A stretch of 64,000 nucleotides of DNA, from the NCBI RefSeq assembly GCF_014280035.1, contig NZ_CP047957.1:2232001-2296000 (forward strand), in the 5' to 3' direction. The notes beneath the pieces are model-generated. The model made no database searches and was not told the origin of the DNA. It worked only from the letters and a program-made list of their open reading frames with translations. The translations under genes were made by a program, and so were the position numbers. Shown piece by piece: positions 38,502-47,663 of the stretch (its first letter is position 1; each line of letters starts with the position of its first letter). This DNA comes from Synechococcus sp. A18-25c (GTDB lineage Bacteria > Cyanobacteriota > Cyanobacteriia > PCC-6307 > Cyanobiaceae).

Positions 38502-38545
38502 ATCCACCCAGGCCTCAGCAACCACTGGGCCATGGGTGGATTTTT
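38502..38545 (+). terminator. Terminator after eno
   Basis: 9-bp stem (38502-38510 with 38533-38541) with a 22-base loop that can pair again internally (GGCC/GGGCC), followed by five Ts. It lies 30 bases after the eno stop and before the convergent ABC1 kinase gene. Confidence 0.75.
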
Positions 38546-38568
38546 GATTGCTGCAACTTCTACTGCCG

Positions 38569-40251
38569 TCAGCGTTGTTGGGATGACAGCGATTCCAGCC
38601 GAGAGTCCTTGCGCAGCTTGACCTGCAACTTCAGCCATCCCATACCCACCGGGACCGCCGCACCCAAAGGCAGCAAAGCCCAGAGGGGTCGGGCACTGGC
38701 TCCCATCAAGGCTGCCGCCACAGCCAGTCCACCAAGCAACACGGACTGACCGATGGAGTGCTGCGCGGTGACCATCCGCCGGAACTGACGATCGGATTCA
38801 CCCATGCGGATCTGCAGTTGCAGATCGCCTTGCTCAAGACGTTCAAGACTTTCATCCAAACGGCGCGGGATCCCCACCGCCCGGGAACTCAAAGCACCGA
38901 CCTGACGGCCGAGTTCATTGAAGAGATCACTGGAGCCGGATCCACTGGACGTCATGAGAGGCAGCAGATAGGGCTTGGCGATCCCGACCAGCGTAAATCC
39001 AGGATCAAGGCTGCGACCGACGCCTTCAAAGGTGGAGAGGGCTCGCATCACAAAAATCAGCTCCACTGGCAAGCGGAAAGGCTGGCCATAAACGAGCTCA
39101 TACAAATCGGCCGAGAGCTTGTCGATGACTGAGGCACTGAAGGGAGGCGTCAGCGCATCTCTGAGCATCAAGCGCACCAGCCGACGCACCGGGCCGGGGT
39201 CAACATCCCCAGCAATCACCCCGGCAGCCTGCATCTCCTCCACCAGCAGGGATGCATCGCGCGCGGCAGCTGCGCTGACCATGGAGCCAAGGCGGCGACG
39301 CAGGCGCTCGGATAACTGACCCATCATTCCGAAGTCGTAGTAGATGAGAGCACCATCGCTGGCCACCGCGAGATTGCCGGGGTGCGGGTCGGCGTGGAAA
39401 AAGCCATAGCGGACCAATTGCTGCAGATAACTTGCAGCACCGATCTCGGCCACTTCGGAGGGATCAATTCCCGCCTCCAGCAGCGCCGGGCGGTCGTTGA
39501 TCTTGATCCCGGGCATGTAGTCGAGACACAACACACGACGGGTGCTGAGCTCCCAGATCACCCCGGGCACCCGGATGCGGGACTCATCCAGAAACTGCTG
39601 ACGGAAACGGGCGGCATGCTGCGCCTCAAGACGGAAATCAAGCTCGCGCAGCAACACCCGCCGACACTCCTGGGCAATAGCCACCCAGTCACGCCCTCGC
39701 CCCCACTGGGGATGGCGTTGCAGCACTGCCGCCACTTGTTGCATCACCTCCAGATCAAGGCGGAACAGACCCTCGAGCCCCGGGCGCTGGATTTTGAGCA
39801 CCACCTGGCGTCCGCTGCGAAGGCTGGCGCGATGCACCTGCGCGAGTGAAGCCGCGCCGAGTGGTTGCTCGTCCAGATCGATGATTTCGGCGCAGCGGGC
39901 ACCGAGCTCTTCTTCCAGCAAGGCCTGGGCCTGATCAAACGGGAAGGCGGGAACTTTGTCCTGCAGCTCAGCCAGTTCAGCGACCCAGCCAGCAGGCAGA
40001 ACATCGGGCCGAGCGGACAACAGCTGCCCAAGCTTGATAAAAGCAGAACCCAGTTGCAGAAGCTCTGCCGTCAGCCAGCGAGCCCTGTGCTGCTGGCGGG
40101 TCTGACGCCGCTCCGGCGTCATGCCACCGGGATAGCTCCAGCTGCGACTGTCCCACCACAACAACACCAAAAGGACCAGCACGGAGCGCCAGATCCGTAA
40201 CGCCCTCAGGCCCCTGCGCCAGGGGAGAGAGCGACCCCGCCAGCGGTTCAA
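38569..40251 (-). CDS. ABC1/UbiB (AarF) family atypical protein kinase
   Basis: 560 residues. N-terminal KxGQ signature of the family in AFIKLGQLLSARPDVLP, then ALLEEELG, LGAASLAQVHRASLRSGRQVVLKIQRPGL with the Ala-rich loop that replaces the kinase Gly-loop, DYMPGIKINDRPAL, FFHADPHPGNLAVASDGALIYYDFGMMG with the metal DFG. One N-terminal hydrophobic segment (RIWRSVLVLLVLLWW) and a C-terminal hydrophobic pair anchor it. These proteins support quinone metabolism; in cyanobacteria plastoquinone or plastoglobule-like roles are likely. Its start overlaps the stop of the next gene upstream by ATGA. Confidence 0.92.
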   Translation of the reverse strand: MNRWRGRSLPWRRGLRALRIWRSVLVLLVLLWWDSRSWSYPGGMTPERRQTRQQHRARWLTAELLQLGSAFIKLGQLLSARPDVLPAGWVAELAELQDKVPAFPFDQAQALLEEELGARCAEIIDLDEQPLGAASLAQVHRASLRSGRQVVLKIQRPGLEGLFRLDLEVMQQVAAVLQRHPQWGRGRDWVAIAQECRRVLLRELDFRLEAQHAARFRQQFLDESRIRVPGVIWELSTRRVLCLDYMPGIKINDRPALLEAGIDPSEVAEIGAASYLQQLVRYGFFHADPHPGNLAVASDGALIYYDFGMMGQLSERLRRRLGSMVSAAAARDASLLVEEMQAAGVIAGDVDPGPVRRLVRLMLRDALTPPFSASVIDKLSADLYELVYGQPFRLPVELIFVMRALSTFEGVGRSLDPGFTLVGIAKPYLLPLMTSSGSGSSDLFNELGRQVGALSSRAVGIPRRLDESLERLEQGDLQLQIRMGESDRQFRRMVTAQHSIGQSVLLGGLAVAAALMGASARPLWALLPLGAAVPVGMGWLKLQVKLRKDSRLESLSSQQR

Positions 40252-40565
40252 GGTCGCTCCTCCAGCCGCATGCTGAGTTCAGCGACCTGCGCACGCAAGC
40301 GATCGATGCGTTGCTGAAGGGGCTCAGGAGACTCCGGATCGCTGGCCTGCGCTGAAGTGGACCCCGAAGCGGTTGTTTGTTGGAGGCGTTCTGCTTCAGC
40401 CTTGACTTCTTCCTGAAACAGATCCCATTCCTGACGGATGCGATCGGGAGCATCCTGAACTGCCACAGCAACACCTGCTGCCGCGTCGGCCACGCCTTCG
40501 CCGACGCGGGCAATGAGGCGATTCATGGCCGCTCTGATCAGGGCGTCCGGGGGAGTCATGGCCAT
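40248..40565 (-). CDS. Conserved-looking hypothetical protein upstream of ABC1 kinase
   Basis: 105 residues, soluble and mostly helical: an N-terminal part (PDALIRAAMNRLIARVGEGVADAAAGVAVAVQDAPDRIRQEWDLFQEEV) and a C-terminal coiled coil (EPLQQRIDRLRAQVAELSMRLEER). Its stop overlaps the start of the ABC1 kinase gene by ATGA, which suggests coupled expression and a shared role. No named family recognised. Confidence 0.72.
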   Translation of the reverse strand: MAMTPPDALIRAAMNRLIARVGEGVADAAAGVAVAVQDAPDRIRQEWDLFQEEVKAEAERLQQTTASGSTSAQASDPESPEPLQQRIDRLRAQVAELSMRLEERP

Positions 40566-40616
40566 TGATTCAGTGAAGAAACTGTGGCAGATCCCATGGC
40601 GCTCACGCGACGGGCA

Positions 40617-41252
40617 TCAAGGATTTGGTGGCGCCATCGGCGGCGTGAGGACGTTTTGCGGATCAAACGTGGGTTGCGGTATGCGGAGGGGTTCTGACAC
40701 GGGCAACACTGCCGGCGGCCCTGAGTCCGCTTGAACCGGGGCCTCCTGCGCAGGATCAGCCGGGAAGCCAGCATCTGGCTCCTGCACTCCAGGTTCGAGC
40801 GTTGGAGAGAGTGGGAGGCCTGGGTCGGGCGCGTTCGTTTCCTCCGCCGCTGGCAGCACAGGAGCCGGTTGGGGACTTAGATCATCCGCTGGCAAAGACG
40901 ACTCCGGCTCACGCAGAGCCGCCTGCTGCTCCTCGCGTTGTTCATCTTCAGCGGCAATCGCCTCGGCTTCATCAAACATCTGGCGTTTCTCAGCATCACG
41001 AGCTTCCTTAGCCGTCACATCGCCCATCAAGGGCTGGTCAGCCCCATAAAAACTTCGCAGGGAATCGAGGGACTGACCGGGAAAACTGCTTTGTTGAAAC
41101 GATGCCTGCTGCGGGTCTTGCTGACCTTGGCGCAGCATCACGACGCGCTGCGTGATGCCATAACCCAGAGCGAAACACGAACCAGCCACCAGAGGCCCCA
41201 CCCAGAACCGAGGGCGCTTCGGCCGCTTCTTTTCAGAAGTGGTGGTGGTCAT
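40617..41252 (-). CDS. Membrane-anchored Pro/Glu/Ala-rich protein
   Basis: 211 residues from ATG 41252 (MTTTTSEKKRPKRPRFWVGP); the frame is open to 41342, but the shorter form begins next to a basic n-region and one transmembrane segment (PLVAGSCFALGYGITQRVV). The rest is acidic and proline-rich (EEQQAALREPESSLPADDLSPQPAPVLPAAEE), probably disordered and on the far side of the membrane. No family recognised. It follows argJ on the same strand. Confidence 0.68.
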   Translation of the reverse strand: MTTTTSEKKRPKRPRFWVGPLVAGSCFALGYGITQRVVMLRQGQQDPQQASFQQSSFPGQSLDSLRSFYGADQPLMGDVTAKEARDAEKRQMFDEAEAIAAEDEQREEQQAALREPESSLPADDLSPQPAPVLPAAEETNAPDPGLPLSPTLEPGVQEPDAGFPADPAQEAPVQADSGPPAVLPVSEPLRIPQPTFDPQNVLTPPMAPPNP

Positions 41253-41338
41253 CTCAGGACTCCGCTGAATCGACGCCGAACAATCGGTGGTGGCATCCTC
41301 GCGCCTGATCGCAGATGACGCACGAATCAGCGCACGGT

Positions 41339-42589
41339 TCAAGTGGTGTAATCGGCATTGATGCGCACGTATTGATCCGAAAGATCACAGCCCCAGCCGG
41401 ATCCAGAGCCTGGCCCCGTGCCGACGTGCAGACGGATGAGGACGACGTCATCGTTCAGATAGCTCCCACAGGCCCGATCGCTCAGGTAGATGGAGGCCGC
41501 CGAGCGATCGAAGGCGAGGGGCTGGCCATCGGCCATTAGTTGGTGATCGCCGATCCAGAGGGCCACAGCATCAGGATCAAATGCCACACCGGAACGCCCC
41601 GCAGCCGCAACGATCCGCCCCCAGTTGGGATCTCTGCCATGCACGGCGGTCTTGACCAGCGATGACCCGCAAATTGTGCGAGCCATACGCACAGCGTCCT
41701 GCTCGCACGGGGCGCCCTGCACCTGCACCTCGATCAGACAAGTGGCTCCCTCCCCATCGCGGGCAATGGCGCGCGCCAGATGTTGCGCCACCTGGGTCAG
41801 CCCCTCCTCTAACGCTGCAAAAGCCGTGCCTGGAAGGGGCTCACCAGCGGCAAAGGCCAGCACCGTGTCATTGGTGCTGGTGTCACCATCCACCGTGATG
41901 GCATTGAACGAGCGCTGAACAACACGCTGCACCATGGCCTGCCACACATCGGCCGGGACCCCCGCATCGCAGGTGAGATACCCGAGCATGGTGGCCATGT
42001 CGGGATGGATCATCCCCGATCCTTTGGCCATCCCCCCGAGCCGGACCCGGCGCCCAGCCAGGGTGGCTTCCAAGGCGATCTGCTTCTCCACCAGATCGGT
42101 GGTGAGGATGGCTCCGGCAGCAGCAGCTCCACCCTCGGCATCCAAGGCTTCCACGAGAGGGTTCAGGCCACCAAGCAACACCTCCATCGGAATCGGCACA
42201 CCGATCACACCTGTGGAGCAGATCAGCACCTGATCAGCGTCCACACCCAAACGATCCGCCAGGGCCTGCGTGGCCCGCTGACTGTCGATCAAGCCACGAT
42301 CGCCCGTGCAGGCATTGGCCTGACCCGAATTGATCAGCACTGCTCGGGCCTGGCCGCCATTGGAGACCAACCGTTCAGCGCAAAGATCCACGCAGGCGGC
42401 ACGCACCACTGAGGTGGTGAACGTGCCGGCACAGGCGGCACCCTCCGGCGCCAGAACAAGCGCCAGATCCGGCTTGCCCGATGCCTTCAACCCTGCCGTG
42501 ATTCCGGCAGCAAGAAAACCGGCAGGAGCAGTAACGCCTCCCTCCACCACAGTCCACTGAGAGGCAGCCCAGCTGTTGTCGGCAACCAC
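41339..42589 (-). CDS. argJ: Bifunctional ornithine acetyltransferase / N-acetylglutamate synthase
   Basis: Transfers acetyl from N-acetylornithine to glutamate (cyclic arginine pathway). About 416 residues from a GTG at 42589; the frame opens at 42679, and ATG 42631 would overlap the coaE start on the other strand. The self-cleavage motif is in HPDMATMLGY, with Thr as the nucleophile. Other motifs: VLINSGQANACTGDRG, STGVIGVPIPM, AITVDGDTSTNDTVLAFA, KTAVHGRDPNWGRI, and the final YVRINADYTT. Start position is the only real uncertainty. Confidence 0.94.
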   Translation of the reverse strand: MVADNSWAASQWTVVEGGVTAPAGFLAAGITAGLKASGKPDLALVLAPEGAACAGTFTTSVVRAACVDLCAERLVSNGGQARAVLINSGQANACTGDRGLIDSQRATQALADRLGVDADQVLICSTGVIGVPIPMEVLLGGLNPLVEALDAEGGAAAAGAILTTDLVEKQIALEATLAGRRVRLGGMAKGSGMIHPDMATMLGYLTCDAGVPADVWQAMVQRVVQRSFNAITVDGDTSTNDTVLAFAAGEPLPGTAFAALEEGLTQVAQHLARAIARDGEGATCLIEVQVQGAPCEQDAVRMARTICGSSLVKTAVHGRDPNWGRIVAAAGRSGVAFDPDAVALWIGDHQLMADGQPLAFDRSAASIYLSDRACGSYLNDDVVLIRLHVGTGPGSGSGWGCDLSDQYVRINADYTT

Positions 42590-42629
42590 GGATCCGCGCG
42601 AGACACTGGTGTCATCCTGCCGCCGCGCC

Positions 42630-43238
42630 ATGCCTCGCCAACGCCGCATCGGCCTGACCGGTGGCATCGCCTCCGGCAAAAGCAGTGTGGGCCGCTGGCT
42701 GGCCCAGCAACATGTGCCTGTCTTGGACGCCGACCAGTACGCCCATGACGCCCTCGCCCCGGGGGAACCCGCCTGGCAGGCCGTGATCGATCGCTATGGC
42801 AGCGCAGTGTTGAAGCAAGGGTCTAACCCAACACAACCTGCGTTAAGCCGAGAGGCGCTCGGCAGCATCGTGTTTGCAAAGGCACCGGAACGGCGGTGGC
42901 TGGAACAGCAGGTGCACCCGCTGGTGCGCGCACGTTTCCAAACCGAGCTGCAACGCCTCAACAGCGAGCCGATCACGGTGCTGATGATTCCACTTCTCTA
43001 TGAAGCTGGGCTGGAAAGTCTTTGCACAGAAGTGTGGGTTGTGCACTGCACAGCCGCGCAGCAACGCGAACGGCTAATCGCCCGCAACACACTCAGTGCC
43101 GCAGCTGCTGAGCAGCGCATCCAGGCCCAATGGCCCTTGGAGCGGAAATGCCAACTGGCCGATCAGGTGATTGACAACAGCGGAGCTGCGAATGCCTGGA
43201 AGGACCAGGTCCGTGCACTCCTCATGGCTCGCACTTAA
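42630..43238 (+). CDS. coaE: Dephospho-CoA kinase
   Basis: Last step of coenzyme A synthesis. 202 residues from ATG 42630 (MPRQRRIGLTGGIASGKSSVG). P-loop GGIASGKS at residues 11-18, LDADQYAHDAL with the catalytic Asp region, HPLVRARFQTEL, IPLLYEAGLE, and RNTLSAAAAEQRIQAQWPLERKCQLADQVIDNSG typical of the lid and C-terminal helix. Divergent from argJ with starts only about 40 bases apart or less. Confidence 0.94.
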   Translation: MPRQRRIGLTGGIASGKSSVGRWLAQQHVPVLDADQYAHDALAPGEPAWQAVIDRYGSAVLKQGSNPTQPALSREALGSIVFAKAPERRWLEQQVHPLVRARFQTELQRLNSEPITVLMIPLLYEAGLESLCTEVWVVHCTAAQQRERLIARNTLSAAAAEQRIQAQWPLERKCQLADQVIDNSGAANAWKDQVRALLMART

Positions 43239-43302
43239 ACGGCCACACCCAGCCAAAGCCAGGGAGAAGAGCTTTTTATTGACATCATCGCCGAAATCAA
43301 CC

Positions 43303-43318
43303 TGTGACCAAGATCACA
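43303..43318 (+). promoter_or_regulatory. Perfect CRP-type operator palindrome
   Basis: TGTGACCAAGATCACA is an exact TGTGA-N6-TCACA palindrome, the consensus for cAMP-CRP and cyanobacterial SYCRP1. It lies 108 bases upstream of the ATG of the exported beta-trefoil protein and 65 bases after coaE. The site is read directly; regulation by the CRP protein at 51365-52054 is inferred. Confidence 0.65.
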
Positions 43319-43425
43319 GCAACAGGCGATTCAGATCATCGACTGACAGCAAAGCCGCAGAGAACATTCACTTACAGGCCAAAACAATCCTCCGACCTGA
43401 TTGCACGACTCACCACACAATCATC

Positions 43426-44283
43426 ATGCAATTCGCCAAAGCTTCCCTTGCTCTAAGCCTGGTAGCCGCGAGCGGCTTGAGCGGCCTCAGCGCCATGAGC
43501 CCTGCGACGAGCGAAGCCTCCACCCGATGCACAGCTGGTACATATCTCGGCCGCTACACCCTCAAGTCAAACCTCACCAATCAATACATCCGCGCAGGAA
43601 TCGGCTCAGGCGCCTACTTGGGCGCCAAAGCAGACCGCGTCGGTGGGAACACCAGTTGGGAAACCTTTGACGTCTATGACCTGGGCAACCACAATGGCCT
43701 CAACGGTGGCACCTATGCCCTGCGCAGCACGCAGGACCCCAACCGCTGGGTCGGCGTCAACAACCAGAAAGCCCTGCAACTCCAGAGGGGTTGCACCACC
43801 AACAGCCGCAGCCGCCTGTTCCGCGCCAACAAGATCGGCCGAGTGCTGCAGCTGCAGTCACTGGCCAACGGCCAATGGGTGATTCAACGCTCCAACGGCA
43901 TGCTCCATGCCAATGCCAATACCACCGGCGGCAATGTCCCGAAGGCATTGCAATTCCGCATGGGCCGGGTCAGCTCGCCCAGCCCAACACCCGCTCCGGA
44001 ACCCAGCGCTAACAACCTCACTGGCACGTGGAGAGGGAACAACGCCGGCAGCTACACAATCCGGCAAACGGGTTCGATCGTCTCCTGGAACGGACGGGGC
44101 CGCAACTTCCGCAATGTGTTCATCGGCCAGCGCCAGGGCAACACCGTGAGCGGATACTGGCAAGACACAGCTGGCAGTCAGACCCAAAACGCAGGTCGAC
44201 TCACCTTCAAGATCGTGAATGGCTCCGAACTCGTGCGCGTCAGCCACACGGGCGCTCTCGGCAACAGCAGCTGGAGCCGCTGA
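43426..44283 (+). CDS. Exported beta-trefoil-like two-domain protein
   Basis: 285 residues from ATG 43426, with a signal peptide (QFAKASLALSLVAASGLSGLSAM, cleavage near residue 30). Residues about 35-180 look like a fascin/ricin-type beta-trefoil (YTLKSNLTNQYIRAGIGSG..., YALRSTQDPNRWVGVNNQKALQL, LQLQSLANGQWVIQRSNG), a fold that often binds carbohydrate. After a Pro/Ser linker (about 182-195), residues 196-285 are a small beta domain (NLTGTWRGNNAGSYTIRQTGS...FIGQRQGNTVSGYWQDTAG). Two cysteines in the first domain could pair. It sits alone behind a perfect CRP palindrome. Domain naming is by pattern; no ligand can be assigned. Confidence 0.75.
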   Translation: MQFAKASLALSLVAASGLSGLSAMSPATSEASTRCTAGTYLGRYTLKSNLTNQYIRAGIGSGAYLGAKADRVGGNTSWETFDVYDLGNHNGLNGGTYALRSTQDPNRWVGVNNQKALQLQRGCTTNSRSRLFRANKIGRVLQLQSLANGQWVIQRSNGMLHANANTTGGNVPKALQFRMGRVSSPSPTPAPEPSANNLTGTWRGNNAGSYTIRQTGSIVSWNGRGRNFRNVFIGQRQGNTVSGYWQDTAGSQTQNAGRLTFKIVNGSELVRVSHTGALGNSSWSR

Positions 44284-44388
44284 CTTGTCCAACACAGCCC
44301 AACCTTCACGGATCAGACAACACTCCACACTTCAACTTGGAACTGAAGGTTGTTGAACCAGCCCAAGCCCGCACAGGCAAGGCAAGAA

Positions 44389-45861
44389 CTAACCCTTCAA
44401 CTTTTGGCTGAGGATCTGATTGGCCAACTTGGGATCAGCCTTACCGCCGGTCTTCTTCATGAGCTGACCGACAAAGAAGCCCTGGAGCTTGTTCTTCCCG
44501 CCGCGGAAGGCTTCCACCTCAGCGGGATGAGCAGCAAGCAACTCCTCAACGATCGCGGTGAGCGCCGCAGGATCACTGATCATGCCGAGGCCTCGCTCAT
44601 CCACGATCGCCTTGGGTGAACCTCCTTTCTCCAGCAGTTCCGGAAGAATGTCCTTGGCGATCTTGCCGCTGATCTTGCCGCCATCAATTAACTGCACCAT
44701 CTCGGCCAATTGCTCAGGACGGAAGGGCAACTCGCCATAGGTCAGGCGATTGCTGTTCACATAGGCAGCGATGTCACCCGTGATCCAGTTGGATGCAAGC
44801 TTGGCGTCAGCCCCTGCAGCCACGGCGGCCTCGAAGTAATCCGCCATCGGGCGTTCATCGGTGAGCACCCGAGCGTCGTACTGGGACAGCCCCAAGTCAT
44901 CGGCGTAGCGATGGCGCTTGGCCGCCGGCAGTTCCGGTAATTCCGAACGCCAACCCTCGCGCTGGTCGACACTCACCTCGATCGGTCCCAGATCTGGGTC
45001 GGGGAAATAGCGGTAATCGCTGGCGCCCTCCTTGCTGCGCATGCTCTTGGTGAGCTGCTTGCCCTCGTCCCAAAGACGGGTTTCCTGCACGATCGGCTCA
45101 CCAGTTTCGTAAGCCTTGATCTGACGTTGGATCTCGTATTCACAGGCCTTCTGAATGGCCGAAAACGAGTTCATGTTCTTGATCTCTACCTTGGTGCCGA
45201 ACGGGGCATCCGGTCCACGGCGGACGGAGATGTTGACGTCACAGCGCAGTGAACCCTCCTGCATGTTTCCGTCACTGACGCCGAGATAGCGCATGATGCG
45301 ACGGATTTCCGAGGCATATTCCGCCGCCTCACGGCCCGTGCGCAGATCTGGCTTGCTGACAATCTCTGCCAGGGCGACCCCGGCGCGGTTGTAGTCCACC
45401 AAGGAGTGGGTGGAGCCGGCCAGGCGATCACTGCCGGCGTGCACGAGTTTCCCTGCATCTTCTTCCATGTGCAGGCGCTCAATGCCGATTTTCTTTAAGT
45501 AAGTGTCTTTGCCCTTCTCGGCGACCTCCACTTCGATCCAACCGTCTTCGGCGATCGGTTCGTCGTATTGAGAGATCTGATAGTTCTTTGGCAGATCGGG
45601 ATAGAAGTACTGCTTGCGGTCGAACTTGCTGTGTTCGGCGATGTTGAGGTTCAAGGCCATCGCCGCCTTGACGGCGTACTCGAGCACCTTCTGGTTCAGC
45701 ACCGGCAAGGTTCCCGGCAAGCCGCAGACCACCGGATCAATGTGGGTGTTGGGGTCATCTCCAAAGGTGGTTGAAGCCGCTGTGAAGATTTTGCTATCCG
45801 TGCCCAGCTGCACATGGGTCTCTAGACCGATCACGGCTTCCCAGGCGCTTTCCGCAGCCAT
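44389..45861 (-). CDS. gatB: Aspartyl/glutamyl-tRNA(Asn/Gln) amidotransferase subunit B
   Basis: Part of GatCAB, which amidates Glu-tRNA(Gln) in organisms without glutaminyl-tRNA synthetase. 490 residues from ATG 45861 (MAAESAWEAVIGLETHVQLGT). Motifs: FTAASTTFGDDPNTHIDPVVCGLPGTLPVLN, FDRKQYFYPDLPKNYQISQYDEPIA, HMEEDAGKLVH, DYNRAGVALAEIVSKPDLRTGREA, MQEGSLRCDVNISVR, KNMNSF, SKEGASDYRYFPDPDLGPIEV, and a C-terminal YqeY-like helical tail. Confidence 0.98.
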   Translation of the reverse strand: MAAESAWEAVIGLETHVQLGTDSKIFTAASTTFGDDPNTHIDPVVCGLPGTLPVLNQKVLEYAVKAAMALNLNIAEHSKFDRKQYFYPDLPKNYQISQYDEPIAEDGWIEVEVAEKGKDTYLKKIGIERLHMEEDAGKLVHAGSDRLAGSTHSLVDYNRAGVALAEIVSKPDLRTGREAAEYASEIRRIMRYLGVSDGNMQEGSLRCDVNISVRRGPDAPFGTKVEIKNMNSFSAIQKACEYEIQRQIKAYETGEPIVQETRLWDEGKQLTKSMRSKEGASDYRYFPDPDLGPIEVSVDQREGWRSELPELPAAKRHRYADDLGLSQYDARVLTDERPMADYFEAAVAAGADAKLASNWITGDIAAYVNSNRLTYGELPFRPEQLAEMVQLIDGGKISGKIAKDILPELLEKGGSPKAIVDERGLGMISDPAALTAIVEELLAAHPAEVEAFRGGKNKLQGFFVGQLMKKTGGKADPKLANQILSQKLKG

Positions 45862-45905
45862 CTCACTTCTCCATGCGTGGGCTGATCCTATGGAAGCGAC
45901 GCACA

Positions 45906-47663
45906 ATGCAGCTTCACCGGCCATCAGTCATGGGCAGTCTTCGCTGGCGACGGCTTCTGAGGAACATCCTGCTAGCGACCTTGATGGCCATCGCTCTAAT
46001 CGCCCATCCGGCCACATCCAGCCCGCAAGGCAATCTCGAAGCACTCCGCGTCCAATTGCGCTGGCTGCCGCAGGCGCAGTTCGCAGGGTTTTACGTGGCC
46101 CAGGACCACGAGCTGTTTCGAAAAAAAAGCCTCGACGTGACGCTCGAGCCTGGTGGACCCACCGTCAACGGTCTGCAGCGACTGCTTGATGGCGAGGTGG
46201 ATGTGGCCGTCGCCTGGTCATCGGATGCGCTGGATCTGCGTCGCCGAGAGGGTGATGTGGTGAACATTGCCCAACTGCTGCAACGGCCTGGAACGATGCT
46301 GGTCTGCAATGCCGACTCCGGTGTCACCAGGGCCGATGATCTCGCTGGCAAGCGGGTGGGCACATGGAAAATCGGAGATCAGTTCGATGTTGGGTACTGG
46401 CTCAGACGACATGGACTTGACCTACAGGCCGTTGAACTGATCCAGCAACGTCCCGCCGCCCAAGACCTGCTCAATGGCAACGTCGATTGCGCCACCGCCA
46501 TGAGCTACAACGAGTTTCAGACCATCCTCAACGAGGGAAAACTCAAAACAGATCTGTTCACTGTGCGTTTTGGGCAGGAAGGCAGCGGTTTTCTAGAAGA
46601 CGGCCTGTACGTACGTGCCGAGGATCTGAACGATGCCCGCAAACGCGATCAGCTCGTGAGGTTGTTGCAGTGCCTGGCCGAGGGATGGCGATACGCCGCT
46701 CGCCATCCGGATGAAGCGGTGGCCATCACCGAGCGCTACATGGATGGCAGCGACAAGGAACATCAACGGGCAATGCTCAAGGAGATCCTCCAATTAATGG
46801 ATCTCGACCGGGGCTTTGGGTTGCTGGATCCAAGGACCTTCGCCCGCAGTGCGGAGATCGTCGGCGAAGGCAGCGGTCAGCCCGCGGCCATCACCCATGC
46901 AGCCAAGGACGCCTGGAGCCTCAGCATTTGGAGAGCTTCAGAACTCGGCGGCCCACAGCGAGGACCTCTCGGACCCGCAGGACGACAGACCTTCGCCACA
47001 TTGGTGGCCTCTCCCTGGTTCTATGGCCTTGATCTGATTGGGACCGCAGCCTTTGCGCTCTCAGGCTTCATCCGAGCGCTGCAACGTCGCTATGACCTTT
47101 GGGGTTGTTTCATCCTCACGTTGCTTCCCGCTGTTGGGGGCGGCACGCTTCGCGACCTGTTGATCGGCGGGATGCGCTCGCCGCCGTTCATCTTGAAAGA
47201 CAACAGCTACCTGCTCGTGGTTGCAGTGGTCGTGGTGGCAGGGTCACTCGTGACCAGCGTCTTGAGCTCAGGCGCGGCTGACAGCAAGGGGTTCAACCAG
47301 GTGCTGGGGTTGTGCGACAGCGTTGGTTTGGCCACGTTCACCATTATTGGAGCGCAAGTCGCCTTGGAAGCAGACTTGAACTGGTGGTGGATGGCCATCT
47401 GTGCTGCACTGACTTGCGCAGGTGGCGGCATGCTTTTGGATGTCGTGACAGGCCGCGAACCACGCACGTTTCAAGGCGAGCCTTATGAGGAAATTGCAGT
47501 GTTCGGCGCCTTGGCGCTGAGCCTGGGGCTTTTGATCGCAGATCGGTTCGAGACGCTGCAATGGCCAGTCCTCGCCGCCATGGTCGTGTGTTGGGGCACG
47601 GTCTTCTGCTGCCGTCAATTAGTGGTCCGCCACAATCTGCGCTCATGGCGTCCAGGCCTATGA
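45906..47663 (+). CDS. Fusion: NMT1/THI5-like substrate-binding domain + TRIC/UPF0126 membrane domain
   Basis: 585 residues. A signal/anchor (about residues 10-38) is followed by an NMT1/THI5-like periplasmic binding domain (about 45-330): QLRWLPQAQFAGFYVAQDHELFRKKSLDV, DVAVAWSSDALDLRR, DDLAGKRVGTW, EDGLYVRAEDL. Residues about 370-575 are a UPF0126/TRIC membrane unit with its two internal repeats (LDLIGTAAFALSGFIRAL...AVGGGTLRDLLIGG...PPFILKD; CDSVGLATFTIIGAQVALE...CAGGGMLLDVVTGREP). The NMT1 family includes binding proteins for thiamin pyrimidine precursors and for riboflavin; UPF0126 has been linked to glycine uptake. The gene is coupled by ATGA to thiO, so a thiamine-precursor or glycine import role is inferred. 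No ABC ATPase is adjacent. Confidence 0.86.
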   Translation: MQLHRPSVMGSLRWRRLLRNILLATLMAIALIAHPATSSPQGNLEALRVQLRWLPQAQFAGFYVAQDHELFRKKSLDVTLEPGGPTVNGLQRLLDGEVDVAVAWSSDALDLRRREGDVVNIAQLLQRPGTMLVCNADSGVTRADDLAGKRVGTWKIGDQFDVGYWLRRHGLDLQAVELIQQRPAAQDLLNGNVDCATAMSYNEFQTILNEGKLKTDLFTVRFGQEGSGFLEDGLYVRAEDLNDARKRDQLVRLLQCLAEGWRYAARHPDEAVAITERYMDGSDKEHQRAMLKEILQLMDLDRGFGLLDPRTFARSAEIVGEGSGQPAAITHAAKDAWSLSIWRASELGGPQRGPLGPAGRQTFATLVASPWFYGLDLIGTAAFALSGFIRALQRRYDLWGCFILTLLPAVGGGTLRDLLIGGMRSPPFILKDNSYLLVVAVVVVAGSLVTSVLSSGAADSKGFNQVLGLCDSVGLATFTIIGAQVALEADLNWWWMAICAALTCAGGGMLLDVVTGREPRTFQGEPYEEIAVFGALALSLGLLIADRFETLQWPVLAAMVVCWGTVFCCRQLVVRHNLRSWRPGL

